A stretch of 64,000 bases of DNA. Source: Saccharothrix syringae. Its GTDB lineage: Bacteria > Actinomycetota > Actinomycetes > Mycobacteriales > Pseudonocardiaceae. Of this stretch, positions 7,426 through 15,966 are shown one piece after another; within the stretch, counting starts at the first letter, position 1; the number at the start of each line of letters is the position of its first letter. Under the pieces are notes generated by a model. It was not told where the DNA came from. It saw only the letters and a program-made list of their open reading frames with translations, and did no database searches. The stretch is from assembly GCF_009498035.1 (NCBI RefSeq), contig NZ_CP034550.1:8122001-8186000 (forward strand), read 5' to 3'. The translations under genes were made by a program, and so were the position numbers.

Positions 7426-8745
7426 TCAGGAACGGCGCGCGACGCCGGCGCGGTGCTTGGGCACCCGCCCGGACCCGCCGACCTCCCAAGGTTGCAGTGG
7501 AACCCTCCCTAACATGGGGGCGGCGTCAACCCGGTGCAGCCCGAGCATGGTGATGTCGTCGAACTGGACCGCGCCGTCCACGTGCCGGCGCAGCGCGCCG
7601 TCGACCGACTCCAGCAGCTGCTCCGCCGACCGCCGCGGCCGCACGGCCCCGAGCATCGCGTCCGCGCCGAACTGCCTGCCCCGCGCGTCCCGGGCCTCCA
7701 CCACCCCGTCCGTGTAGGCGAACAGCGAGTCGCCGGGGTTGAGGTGGACGTGGCCCAGGCGGTACTCGCCGTCGGCGAGCATGCCCAGCGCGGGCCCGGT
7801 GGGCGGCAGCGTGGTGCGGGTGCCGTCGGCGCGGACGACCACGGGCGGGTTGTGGCCGCAGTTGATGTAGACCAGGCCGCCGGACAGGGGGTCCAGCACG
7901 CCGAAGAACACCGTGGCGAAGTAGCCCTGCTTCAGGTGGTTGCGGGCCAGGTAGCGGTTGGTGTCCACGACCGCCTGCACCAGCGGGCCGGACCCGAAGG
8001 CCAGCCGCGGCGACAGGGCGGGACCGCCGTCGGCCACCCGGGTCGCGGGCGTGTGCTCGGCGTTGTGCCGCAGCAGGGTCCGGATCAGGGCCATGAACAG
8101 CGCGGCGCCGATGCCCTTGTCGCACACGTCGGCCACGACGAACCCGAGCCGGCGCCCGTCGAGCAGCTCGAAGCCGTCGTAGAAGTCCCCGGAGACCAGG
8201 CGGGCCGGCCGGAAGCGGGCGGCGAACTCCCAGCCGGGCGCCTCGGGCAGCGCCTCCGGCAGGAACCCGGCCTGCACGTCGTGCGCCACGACCAGGTCGT
8301 GCTCGTAGTCGCGCACCGTCTCCTCGACCGCCACCCGCTCCGCCGCCACCGGCCCGCCGCCGCGCTCCCACGCCGACAGCAGCCGCCCGCGCAGCAGGGT
8401 CGGGGAGAACGGCCGCGCCACGTAGTCGAACCCGGCCCGCACGCACGCCTCCAGCGCCGCCAGGTCGCCGTCGTCGAACACCAGCGCCACGTGCCCCGCC
8501 CCGACCTCGGCCAACCGCCTGCTCACCACCAGCGCCCGCGCCAACCCCATCGACGCCGCCAGCAGCACCACCCCGGGCCGCACCTCACCCTCCCCCACCT
8601 CACCCACACCGATGCGCCCGACGCCGAACCCGGCCTCCCGCACCGCCTCGACCACCTCCCCCACCCCGGCCCCCGCCCCGACCACCAGCACCTCGGGCAC
8701 CCCGGTCCTCAACGCCTCCACCTCCCAGCGCCCCACCGCAACCAC
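7426..8745 (-). CDS. PP2C (SpoIIE/RsbU-type) phosphatase with N-terminal receiver-like domain
   Basis: The C-terminal half is a SpoIIE-type PP2C domain with its metal-binding motifs: RLVSGDFYDGF, VADVCDKGIGAALFMAL, INCGHNPP, YTDGVVEARD and the terminal QFDDITMLGL. The N-terminal about 130 residues look like a degenerate response-regulator receiver (VLVVGAGAG..., VALVFDDGDLAALEACVRAGFDYVARPF) without a clear phospho-acceptor. Such phosphatases dephosphorylate a STAS antagonist and so release a sigma factor; the STAS and RsbW-like partners are immediately upstream. The frame is open to a GTG at 8779-8781, but those first codons are tandem-repeat sequence, so the GTG at 8745 behind GGGGAGGGG is preferred; the start remains uncertain. 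Confidence 0.85.
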   Translation of the reverse strand: MVAVGRWEVEALRTGVPEVLVVGAGAGVGEVVEAVREAGFGVGRIGVGEVGEGEVRPGVVLLAASMGLARALVVSRRLAEVGAGHVALVFDDGDLAALEACVRAGFDYVARPFSPTLLRGRLLSAWERGGGPVAAERVAVEETVRDYEHDLVVAHDVQAGFLPEALPEAPGWEFAARFRPARLVSGDFYDGFELLDGRRLGFVVADVCDKGIGAALFMALIRTLLRHNAEHTPATRVADGGPALSPRLAFGSGPLVQAVVDTNRYLARNHLKQGYFATVFFGVLDPLSGGLVYINCGHNPPVVVRADGTRTTLPPTGPALGMLADGEYRLGHVHLNPGDSLFAYTDGVVEARDARGRQFGADAMLGAVRPRRSAEQLLESVDGALRRHVDGAVQFDDITMLGLHRVDAAPMLGRVPLQPWEVGGSGRVPKHRAGVARRS

Positions 8746-8763
8746 CACCAACCCCTCCCCCGC

Positions 8764-8851
8764 GAGTCGAACCCCCAGCACCCCCGTGTCGAACCCCCAG
8801 CACCCGCGAGTTCAACACTCAGCCCCCGCGAGTCCGTCACTCAGGCAGGTC
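8764..8851 (-). repeat. Tandem 22-bp repeat array A (4 units)
   Basis: Four consecutive 22-bp units (8764-8785, 8786-8807, 8808-8829, 8830-8851) share GAGTC/GTGTC-type starts, a CAACACTCAG or GAACCCCCAG-like core and a CCCGC end on the plus strand. The fourth is the most diverged and overlaps the stop of the RsbW-like gene; the first overlaps the longest reading frame of the phosphatase. Read on the minus strand, the units match the larger array at 13449-13624. No unique spacers are present. Confidence 0.85.
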
Positions 8852-9269
8852 CCCCGCCGTGCTCGACCGACCGCCGGCACACCACCATCGTGTTCCGGTT
8901 CCGCCCGTCCACGTGCTCGTAGTGGAACTCGTCCAGCCCCGCCATGGCCACGTGCAGCCCGAACCCGCCCAGCGGCCGCTCCGCCGGGTCCGTCGCCAGC
9001 AGCGCGGTCACGTCGTGCCCGCGCGGGTCGAACGGCGGCGCGCAGTCCTCCGTCCGCACCCACACCCGGTCGCCGTCCACCCCGCCGCACACCTCGACCC
9101 GCCCGACCCCGCCGTACCCGTGCACGATGATGTTCGTGGCGATCTCGTCCGCCGCCAACCGCAGCCGGTACGCCTGCCCGCGGCTCAGCGCGGCCCGCTC
9201 GGCCAGCCCGCGCACGAGGTCCGCGACCCGCGGGCCGATCGCGTCCGGTGTGCCCACGTCGTCGGTCAT
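8841..9269 (-). CDS. RsbW-like anti-sigma factor, HATPase_c serine kinase
   Basis: This 142-residue protein is a stand-alone GHKL ATPase of the RsbW/SpoIIAB type. It has the N-box LAADEIATNIIVHGYG, a G1-like EDCAPPFDP and the GGFGLHVA motif binding the lid. RsbW proteins bind a sigma factor and phosphorylate a STAS antagonist on serine. Its ATG overlaps the TGA of the STAS gene (ATGA, 4 bp), so the pair is translationally coupled, and a PP2C phosphatase follows: a complete partner-switch set. No sigma factor gene is adjacent. The stop lies inside the last unit of a 22-bp repeat array. Confidence 0.87.
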   Translation of the reverse strand: MTDDVGTPDAIGPRVADLVRGLAERAALSRGQAYRLRLAADEIATNIIVHGYGGVGRVEVCGGVDGDRVWVRTEDCAPPFDPRGHDVTALLATDPAERPLGGFGLHVAMAGLDEFHYEHVDGRNRNTMVVCRRSVEHGGGPA

Positions 9270-9586
9270 GCGCCGGTCGGCTCCTGCATCACCACGCTCC
9301 GGTCGAACCCGGTCAACCGGATCGTCTCGGCCACCTCCGGCCGCGTGCCCACCAGCACGATCTCCACCCCGCGCCCCAGCCGCTGGTGCGCGTACACCAG
9401 GCTGCGCAGGCCCGCCGACGACAGGTAGCTCAACTGGTCCATCAGCAGCACCATCCGGTGCAGCGGGTGCGCCGACACGTCCTCGATCACCCGGTTGAGC
9501 CGCCCGGCGGCCTTGGCCTCCAGCTCACCGCGCAGCCGGATCGTGGCAATCCCGTCCCACACGTGGCTCTTCGCTTCGAAGCTCAT
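9266..9586 (-). CDS. STAS-domain anti-sigma factor antagonist
   Basis: This 106-residue single STAS domain has the typical order: IATIRLRGELEAKAAGRL, then HRMVLLMDQLSYLSSAGLRSLVYAHQRL, where the LSSAGL serine pair is the expected phosphorylation site, and a last ETIRLTGFDRSV helix region. By family knowledge the unphosphorylated form sequesters the RsbW-like kinase and frees a sigma factor. The ATG at 9586 is preferred to the GTG at 9601 because a GAGGGG site lies between them and the earlier start would overlap glgX. It begins only 4 bp after the glgX stop, an unexpected link between a glycogen enzyme and a partner switch. Confidence 0.88.
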   Translation of the reverse strand: MSFEAKSHVWDGIATIRLRGELEAKAAGRLNRVIEDVSAHPLHRMVLLMDQLSYLSSAGLRSLVYAHQRLGRGVEIVLVGTRPEVAETIRLTGFDRSVVMQEPTGA

Positions 9587-9590
9587 TCCC

Positions 9591-11603
9591 TCACCCCTCA
9601 CCGAGCGCGGTCAGCACCACCACCGACCGCGGTCCCACCCACCGCCGCGACCGGTCGGTCAGCGGCGCCTCCCGCCCGGGTTCGCGCACCACGCCGGCCC
9701 AGGTGTCGGCGAACAGCGCCCACGGCAGGTCGGGCAGCGCCACCTCCACGCCCTCCCAGTGCGCGTTGGCCGCCACGTACACGTGGTCGTCACCGCACCG
9801 CACCGCCGCGGCCAGCAGCCTGCCGCCCGCCGACCAGTCGGGCTCGCCCACCCGCACCCCGTGCCACGTCACGTCGCGCCCGCCGACCAGGTGGCCGCGC
9901 CGCCGCAGCGCCGGGTGCGCCGCCCGGAACGCGATCACCCTGCGGGTGAACTCCAGCAGCTCCTCGTTGCGCTTGACCAGGTCCCAGTCGAACCAGGACA
10001 GCTCGCTGTCGTGGCAGTAGGCGTTGTTGTTGCCGTGCTGGGTGCGGCCGACCTCGTCGCCCGCCGGCAGCATCGGCACGCCCTGGCTGGTGAACAGCAG
10101 CAACAACGCGTTGCGCACCTGCCGCTCCCGCAGCGCCAGCACCGCGGGGTCGTCGGTCGGCCCCTCCACCCCGCCGTTCCACGAGTGGTTGCCGTCGTCG
10201 CCGTCCCGGTTGCCCTCGCCGTTGGCCTCGTTGTGCTTGTCGTTGTACGCCACGAGGTCGGCGAGGGTGAACCCGTCGTGCGCGGTGGCGAAGTTGACCG
10301 ACGCGGCGGGCTCCCGGTCGCCGTAGAGGTCGGGCGAGCCGACGAACCGGGTGGCCAGCTCGCCCGCCACGCCCTCGTCGCCCTTGAGGAACCGGCGCAG
10401 CGCGTCCCGGTAGCGGCCGTTCCACTCGGCGAAGCGCCGGTGCCCGGGGAAGCTGCCCACCTGGTACAGGCCGGCGGCGTCCCACGCCTCGGCGACCAGC
10501 TTGCAGTCGCGCAGCACCGGGTCGCGGGCCAGCGCCTCCACCAGCGGCGGGTTGGCCAGCACCGCGCCGTCCGGCCCGCGCGAGAGGATCGCGGCCAGGT
10601 CGAACCGGAACCCGTCGACCCGGTACTCCGCCGCCCAGTACCGCAGGCAGTCCAGCACGAAGCCGCGCACCACCGGGTCGTTGCAGTTGACCGTGTTGCC
10701 GGTGCCGCTGAAGTTGTGGTACCCGCCGTCGGGGGTGAGCATGTAGTACGCGCGGTTGTCCAGGCCGCGGAACGAGATCGTCGGCCCGTGCTCGTCGCCC
10801 TCGGCGGTGTGGTTGAACACCACGTCCAGCACGACCTCGATGCCGGCCGCGTGCAGCTGCCGGACCAGGGACTTCAACTCGTCCACAGGGGACGGTCCGG
10901 CGGCGTAGGAAGCCTTGGGGGCGAAGAAGCCCACGGTGCTGTACCCCCAGTAGTTGTACCACCAGGTGTCGCTGCCGGGGTCGTGCCGGGAGCCGGTGAA
11001 CTCGTCGAACTCGAACACCGGCATCAGCTCGACGCAGTTGACCCCCAGCTCCACCAGGTAGGGGATCTTCTCCGCCAGCCCGGCGTACGTGCCGGGGTGC
11101 GCGACGCCGGAGTTCGGGTGCCGGGTGAACCCGCGCACGTGCGCCTCGTAGACCACCAGGTCCTCGGGTGCGATGCCGGGCCGCCGGTCGTCACCCCAGT
11201 CGAACCCGTCGCGCACCACCCGCGACCGCCACGCGGTCGGCTCGTACCGCACCGGCCGCACGCCCCACTCCTCGGCGCCGGCCAGCAGCTTCGCGTACGG
11301 GTCGACCAGCACCGCGGCCGGGTCGAACCGGTGCCCGGCGCGCGGGTCGAACGGCCCGTCGACGCGGTAGCCGTAGTCGACCTCGTCCGGGTCGACGCCC
11401 AGCACGGTCATCGCCCACGCCCCGCCGACCCGGAAGTCCCCCGGGAACGGCAGCTCGGCCAGCACCTCCGGCTCCCCGCGCCGGAACAGCACCAGGGTCA
11501 CCGCGGTGGCGTCGTTGGACGGCACCGAGAAGTTCACCCCGCCCGGCACCGGGGTCGAGCCGAACGGCAGCGGCCGGCCGGCGCGCACCTCGAACCCCGT
11601 CAC
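9591..11603 (-). CDS. glgX: Glycogen debranching enzyme GlgX (isoamylase type)
   Basis: This 670-residue GH13 protein has a CBM48-like N-terminus (about 1-110: LPFGSTPVPGGVNFSVPSND) and the debranching-type barrel. Motifs visible are WYNYWGYSTVGFFAP, DVVFNHTAEGD, GFRFDLAAIL with nucleophile Asp335, VAEAWD with acid/base Glu372, and NFATAHDGFTLADLV for the third acidic residue. It hydrolyses alpha-1,6 branches of glycogen or its limit dextrin. Its GTG start overlaps the TGA of the AGE-like gene (GTGA), with GAGGAG upstream, and it is followed after 4 bp by the STAS gene. It is probably the catabolic counterpart of the glgE-treS-mak-glgB operon at 17074-24131, which faces away on the other strand. 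Confidence 0.93.
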   Translation of the reverse strand: MTGFEVRAGRPLPFGSTPVPGGVNFSVPSNDATAVTLVLFRRGEPEVLAELPFPGDFRVGGAWAMTVLGVDPDEVDYGYRVDGPFDPRAGHRFDPAAVLVDPYAKLLAGAEEWGVRPVRYEPTAWRSRVVRDGFDWGDDRRPGIAPEDLVVYEAHVRGFTRHPNSGVAHPGTYAGLAEKIPYLVELGVNCVELMPVFEFDEFTGSRHDPGSDTWWYNYWGYSTVGFFAPKASYAAGPSPVDELKSLVRQLHAAGIEVVLDVVFNHTAEGDEHGPTISFRGLDNRAYYMLTPDGGYHNFSGTGNTVNCNDPVVRGFVLDCLRYWAAEYRVDGFRFDLAAILSRGPDGAVLANPPLVEALARDPVLRDCKLVAEAWDAAGLYQVGSFPGHRRFAEWNGRYRDALRRFLKGDEGVAGELATRFVGSPDLYGDREPAASVNFATAHDGFTLADLVAYNDKHNEANGEGNRDGDDGNHSWNGGVEGPTDDPAVLALRERQVRNALLLLFTSQGVPMLPAGDEVGRTQHGNNNAYCHDSELSWFDWDLVKRNEELLEFTRRVIAFRAAHPALRRRGHLVGGRDVTWHGVRVGEPDWSAGGRLLAAAVRCGDDHVYVAANAHWEGVEVALPDLPWALFADTWAGVVREPGREAPLTDRSRRWVGPRSVVVLTALGEG

Positions 11604-13432
11604 GACGGCTCCTCGACCGGCGCCAGGTGCGCCCGCACGGTCAGGTCGTGCGCGGAGTCGGGCAGCCGCACCGACATCGCGACCGGGTCGAAGTCGGCGT
11701 AGGGGCGCCCGTCGACCTCCACCCACTCCAGCCGGGCGGCACCCGCGGGCAGCGCGTCCGGCGCGACCCGCAGCACGCGGTCCCCGAACCCGTCCGCGCG
11801 GGGCTTGAACCACAGCGACAGCGGGCCGCCGCCCAGCAGCAGCCGGCCGTACACGGTGGCCAGGTACGCCAGCTCGGCCGCGTGGTACATCGACATCGAG
11901 TGGCTGCCCTTGAGCCGTTCGGTGCCCAGCAGGTACGGGTGGCCGTCGGCGAGCACGTTGAAGTACACGCCGCCCTCGTCGTGGTCGAGGAAGAACGCGT
12001 TGTAGAACGACTGCGCCTCGCGGCCGTGCCGCAGGAACTCGGGGTCGCCGGTGGTGCCGGCCAGGACGAGGTACGCCAGCACGGCCTGCTCCTGCTGCCA
12101 CCACGCCTTGCGGTCGTGCCACACCAGCCGGTGGGTGTCCCGGCCGACGCCCGGGGTCCGCTGCACCACGTCGTACCAGCCGCCGCGCTGCCGGTCGCGG
12201 CCGAACGCGGGCAGGGAGCGGGCGATGCGGTCGGCCAGCTCGGCGTAGGCGGCCTTGGGCCTGATCGCGTTCATCCGGGTCAGGTTCCAGGCGATCTTGA
12301 GGTTGTGGCCGACCACCGCGCGGTCCTGCTGCCAGCCGTGGCCCCGGTCGGGCGACCAGTCGCCGTGGAAGCGCTCCTGCACGAACGGGCTGGTCGCGTC
12401 GGGGAAGTGGGCGACGATCAGGTCGAAGGTCTCCTCCAGCATCCGCGCGTGCCGCTCGTCGCCGGTGGCGAGGTAGAGGTTGATCAGGTACGCGGGCGCG
12501 TGGTCGCCGATGGAGTTCCAGTTCTTGCGCGACCGGTTCTGGCCCAGCGACTCGTGGTGCGGGCTGAGCAGGATGGGGTCGACGTGCGAGTAGTAGCCGC
12601 CGCGCACCGGGTCCCGGAAGAAGCGGTCGAACAGCCGCAGGGTGCCGTCGACGTCGGCGGCGATGCGGGGGTCGCCGGTGATCCGGTAGGTCTGGGTGGG
12701 GCCGGCCAGGGCGTAGATCTGCTCGTAGGCGGGGATGGCCTGGGCGTCGTCGGTGAACTCCGAGGCGAAGCAGCGGGACTGGACGCCGTCGCGCACGTCG
12801 ATGCCGTGGTACCAGTAGACGACGTCCTCGTCGCGGTCGACGAACCGCATGTTCTCGCGCAGGTACTCGGTGCCGCGCTCGGCCACGCCGAGGAAGTCCT
12901 CGTCGCCGGTGAGCAGGTACGCCGAGGCCATGCCGTAGACCAGCCGGGAGATGGTGTCGGTCTCCTGGACGTGGTCGTCGGCCTTGTCGCCGCCCAGGCG
13001 CAGGATCGTGCGGTAGTCGGCGAAGTCGACGGGGTTGGCCGCGCCGAACTGGGCGTGGCGGTAGAACCGGGCCAGCTCGCGCAGCTGGCGCTGCCACCAG
13101 TCGGGTTCCTCGAACCGGTAGGCGTGGCCGGGGCCGACGAGCACGACCCGCTTGGCGTCGAACGCGGTGCCGCCCCGTTCCGGGTAGAACACGCCGTGCA
13201 CGAACACGTGCCGGCCGGGCAGCAGCAGGTCGGACATCGGTTCGGGCACGCCCACCGGCGGCTCGCCGAGGTTGTGGACCATCTCCGCGCGGGTCTCGCG
13301 CGTGATCCCGGCCCGCACCCGGCGGTCGTCGCTGGTGCGCAGGTCGAGCGCGCCGCGGGTCGGGTCGTACCCGACCACGTAGCCGGCGACCAGGTCGGAG
13401 AACACGAAGTCCAGGCGGTTGTCAGCGACCAT
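11600..13432 (-). CDS. AGE-like (alpha/alpha)6-barrel protein, sugar-active
   Basis: This 610-residue protein carries an N-terminal small beta domain (about 1-110: DLVAGYVVGYDPTRGALDLRTSD) and a large alpha-helical barrel with features of the N-acylglucosamine 2-epimerase/cellobiose-epimerase superfamily: GDHAPAYLINLYLATGD, VGHNLKIAWNLTRMN, AWWQQEQAVLAYLVLAG and YFNVLADGHPYLLG. The His in VGHNLK and the KAWWQQEQ segment match the catalytic face of AGE enzymes. Coupling to glgX suggests a role on glucans or their products; the reaction is unproven. The open frame extends 42 codons further up to 13558, but that extension is only translated 22-bp repeat, so the ATG at 13432 is used, with a weak GGACGA site. 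Confidence 0.65.
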   Translation of the reverse strand: MVADNRLDFVFSDLVAGYVVGYDPTRGALDLRTSDDRRVRAGITRETRAEMVHNLGEPPVGVPEPMSDLLLPGRHVFVHGVFYPERGGTAFDAKRVVLVGPGHAYRFEEPDWWQRQLRELARFYRHAQFGAANPVDFADYRTILRLGGDKADDHVQETDTISRLVYGMASAYLLTGDEDFLGVAERGTEYLRENMRFVDRDEDVVYWYHGIDVRDGVQSRCFASEFTDDAQAIPAYEQIYALAGPTQTYRITGDPRIAADVDGTLRLFDRFFRDPVRGGYYSHVDPILLSPHHESLGQNRSRKNWNSIGDHAPAYLINLYLATGDERHARMLEETFDLIVAHFPDATSPFVQERFHGDWSPDRGHGWQQDRAVVGHNLKIAWNLTRMNAIRPKAAYAELADRIARSLPAFGRDRQRGGWYDVVQRTPGVGRDTHRLVWHDRKAWWQQEQAVLAYLVLAGTTGDPEFLRHGREAQSFYNAFFLDHDEGGVYFNVLADGHPYLLGTERLKGSHSMSMYHAAELAYLATVYGRLLLGGGPLSLWFKPRADGFGDRVLRVAPDALPAGAARLEWVEVDGRPYADFDPVAMSVRLPDSAHDLTVRAHLAPVEEPS

Positions 13433-13448
13433 CGGTCGTCCAATCGGT

Positions 13449-13624
13449 GCGGTGTCGGAGTGGCGGACTCGCGGTGTCTGAGTGGAGGACACGCGGTGTC
13501 TGAGTGGAGGACACGCGGTGTCTGAGTGGAGGACACGCGGTGTCCGAGTGGAGGACACGCGGGGGTTGAGTGTGGAATTCGGGGGGGCTGGAGGTTCGAC
13601 ACGAGGGGGCTGGGGGTTCGACTC
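13449..13624. repeat. Tandem 22-bp repeat array B (8 units)
   Basis: Eight head-to-tail 22-bp units occupy exactly 176 bp. Units 2, 3 and 4 (13471-13536) are identical, beginning GCGGTGTCTGAGTGGAGG and ending ACAC; units 1 and 5 differ by a few bases; units 6-8 drift to a GGGGG(T/C)TG..., GAATTC/GACAC/GACTC form. The array fills the gap between the DJ-1/PfpI gene and the AGE-like gene. It is the same family as array A at 8764-8851. It contains no spacers. Confidence 0.9.
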
Positions 13625-13631
13625 GCGCGGG

Positions 13632-14309
13632 TCAGGGGGCGGCGTGGCGCGGGGGTGGGGCGGTGCCGAAGCCGCGCAGCATGCGTTGGCGGGAGCGCAG
13701 GGTGCCCACCGGGGCGCGGGCGGCGATGAGGTCGATCAGGGTGCGGGCGAACAGGTGGGCGGCGTCGGCGCTGCGGCCGGTGACCAGGTCGCCGTCGACC
13801 ACGACGTCCTGGTCCGTGTAGGCGGCGCCCATGTTGCGCACGTCGCCGATCAGGTTGTTGTGGCAGGTGACGCGGCGGCCGGCGACGACCTCGGGGATGG
13901 GGGCCACCAGCCACATGCCGTGGCAGATCAGGCCCTTGAGGACGCCGGGGGTGGCGAAGGCGCGTTCGAGGAGTCGGACGGCGGGTGCCTTGGTGTTGAC
14001 GTCCTCGGTGTAGCGCAGGCGGTCGGACACCATGCCCGAGGGCACGATGATCGCGTCGTAGCCGCGCAGCGCGGCGTCGTCCACGGCCTCCAGGTCGCCG
14101 GTGACGGTCAGCGGCACCTGGTGCTCGTGGCCGGTGAAGGTGATCGATTCCCGCCCCCACAGCCGGGTCAGGTAGTCGATCGCGGCGCCCTCCTCGGCGA
14201 ACCGGCGCTCGTAGTAGGCGATCTCCGGCTCGACGTAGTCGGTCTCCATCAGGATCGCGACGGTGCGGCCGGACAGCCGGCCGTCCTCGCGCCGCGGCAG
14301 GTTCGGCAT
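13632..14309 (-). CDS. DJ-1/PfpI family protein
   Basis: This 225-residue protein has the DJ-1/PfpI flavodoxin-like fold: TVAILMETDYVEPEI, the strand YDAIIVPSG and the nucleophile elbow GLICHGMWL with Cys129 followed by His130. Family members are proteases, glyoxalase III/deglycase-like enzymes, amidases or isomerases. The last about 25 residues after LIDLI are rich in Arg and Pro and look like a non-conserved tail. GGGGGGAACC precedes the ATG, and the ThDP enzyme gene ends 15 bp upstream, so it is the last gene of a three-gene operon. Its stop is 8 bp from the 22-bp repeat array. Confidence 0.8.
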   Translation of the reverse strand: MPNLPRREDGRLSGRTVAILMETDYVEPEIAYYERRFAEEGAAIDYLTRLWGRESITFTGHEHQVPLTVTGDLEAVDDAALRGYDAIIVPSGMVSDRLRYTEDVNTKAPAVRLLERAFATPGVLKGLICHGMWLVAPIPEVVAGRRVTCHNNLIGDVRNMGAAYTDQDVVVDGDLVTGRSADAAHLFARTLIDLIAARAPVGTLRSRQRMLRGFGTAPPPRHAAP

Positions 14310-14324
14310 GACAGGTTCCCCCCG

Positions 14325-15935
14325 CTACTTCGTGACCAGGTCGACCAGGAACGGACCGGTGGCGGTGAGCATCCGCCGCACCGCGCCCGCCACCTGGCCG
14401 GGCTTCTCCACGCGCATGCCGTCCACGCCCAGGGCGCGCGCCAGCTCGACGAACCCGATCTCGGGCCGGCCCAGGTCGAACCCGGTGGGGTACTCGTGCC
14501 GGTCGATGCCGCGCTCGCGCCAGTACTCCTCGATGTTGCGGTCGAGCAGTTCGTAGCGGTGGTTGTTGCAGATGACGAACTTGGCGGCCACGCCCTCGCG
14601 GGCCGCGGTCCACAGCGCCTGGATGGTGTACATGGAGCCGCCGTCGCCGGTGAAGCCGATGACGTCGGCGTCGGGCCGGGCCAGCTTGGCGCCGATGGCG
14701 CCGGGGATGCCGACGCCCAGCGACCCGCCGCGGGTGAGGAAGTAGTTGCCCTTCACCCGCGGTGGCAGGTACTTGGTCAGGGCGGGCGACGCGGTCAGCG
14801 CCTCGTCGAAGATCACCAGGTCGCTGCCGCCCTGCTCGGCCAGCTCGGCGGCGAACAGCTCCGCGATCGGCGCGTCCTGCTCGGGCCTGGGCCGCCGCCA
14901 CACGGCCGAGGAGCGCGCGGTGGGCCGGCGGCCGGCGGCGTGCAGCCGTTCGCCCAGCGCCGCCAGGGTGGGCTTCGGGTCGGCGGCCAGGGCCACGTCC
15001 ACCGGGTGGTTCTTGGCGATCTCGTGGGTGTCCAGGTCGACGTGGACGACCTGCGCGTCGGCCCGGAAGGGGTTGTGCAGCACCGGGAACACCTCGGGGA
15101 AGGCGTAGGTGCCCACGATGAGCACGGCGTCGGCGTCGGCGACCTGCCGCTCGCTGTGCGCGCCGAACATGTGGCCGAGCTGGCCCCGCCACAGCGGGTG
15201 GGTGTTGTCCATGTTCAGCTCGGAGGAGTCCAGGCCCCACACGGGCGCGTCGAGCAGCTCGGCGACGCGGGTCAGCTCGTCCTGGGCGCCGGAGACCGAC
15301 ACGCCGTCGCCGACCAGGACCACCGGGTGGTAGGCGCCGGTCAGCGCGGCGACCGCCCGGTCCAGCTCCGCCGGCACCGGCACGACCGCCTGGCTGGGCA
15401 CGGTGCTGGGGCGGGCCGGCTCGGTGTTCTCCGCGTCCAGCACGTCCATCGGCAGCGCGACGAACACCGGGCCGCGCGGCGCGGTCATGGCGGTCTTCAC
15501 CGCCCGGCGCAGCGTGCGCAGCAGCGACGCCGGGTGGGTCACCCGGGTGGCCCACTTGGTCACCGGCCGCGCCATGGCGACCAGGTCGGTGGCCATCTGC
15601 GCGTCCATCGCGTCGTAGCGCACCCCGGCCTCGCCGGCGACGACCACCAGCGGCGAGTGGCCGCGCAGCGCCTGGTACAGCATGCCGACGCCGTTGCCGA
15701 GCCCCACGCCGGTGTGCAGCTGGACCAGCGCGGGCCCGCCGGTGGCCCGGGCGTAGCCGTCGGCCACCGCGATGGCGACGGTCTCCTGCAGCGCCAGCAC
15801 GTACTCGAAGCCCGGCACGCCGTCCAGGATGTCCAGGAAGCCCTCCTCGACGGTGCCCGGGTTGCCGAACATCCGGGTGAAGCCGTCCGCGGCGAACTGC
15901 TCGAAGACGGCCACCTTCCCCGGCCTCGCGGTCAT
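14325..15935 (-). CDS. Thiamine-diphosphate enzyme, benzoylformate decarboxylase-like
   Basis: This 536-residue protein has the three-domain ThDP fold. The PYR domain shows FGNPGTVEEGF, Glu51 in LALQETVAIAVADGYA (activating the cofactor) and His74 in VQLHTG, placed like the catalytic His of benzoylformate decarboxylase. The C-terminal PP domain has the GDGG...NN ThDP/Mg motif near residue 430 (GDGGSMYTIQALW...ICNNHRYELL). A 2-oxo acid decarboxylase or lyase acting on an aryl or small oxo acid is likely; the exact substrate is not readable. The NPGS of benzoylformate decarboxylase is NPGT here. It is flanked by two DJ-1/PfpI genes in one operon, with a strong GGGAGGGGAG site. Confidence 0.82.
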   Translation of the reverse strand: MTARPGKVAVFEQFAADGFTRMFGNPGTVEEGFLDILDGVPGFEYVLALQETVAIAVADGYARATGGPALVQLHTGVGLGNGVGMLYQALRGHSPLVVVAGEAGVRYDAMDAQMATDLVAMARPVTKWATRVTHPASLLRTLRRAVKTAMTAPRGPVFVALPMDVLDAENTEPARPSTVPSQAVVPVPAELDRAVAALTGAYHPVVLVGDGVSVSGAQDELTRVAELLDAPVWGLDSSELNMDNTHPLWRGQLGHMFGAHSERQVADADAVLIVGTYAFPEVFPVLHNPFRADAQVVHVDLDTHEIAKNHPVDVALAADPKPTLAALGERLHAAGRRPTARSSAVWRRPRPEQDAPIAELFAAELAEQGGSDLVIFDEALTASPALTKYLPPRVKGNYFLTRGGSLGVGIPGAIGAKLARPDADVIGFTGDGGSMYTIQALWTAAREGVAAKFVICNNHRYELLDRNIEEYWRERGIDRHEYPTGFDLGRPEIGFVELARALGVDGMRVEKPGQVAGAVRRMLTATGPFLVDLVTK

Positions 15936-15966
15936 GACCGCTCCCCTCCCGATCCGTTGTGGCGGG

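Noticed and set aside
11168..13525. A 785-codon plus-strand frame opposite glgX and the AGE-like gene
   Set aside because: Low-complexity Val/Gly/Arg translation, while the minus strand has clear GH13 and AGE motifs.
13433..13558. N-terminal extension of the AGE-like protein
   Set aside because: The extra 42 residues are translated 22-bp repeats and precede a normal protein start at MVADNRLDFVF.
13449..13624. CRISPR-like array
   Set aside because: Units are contiguous 22-mers without unique spacers and no cas gene is present.
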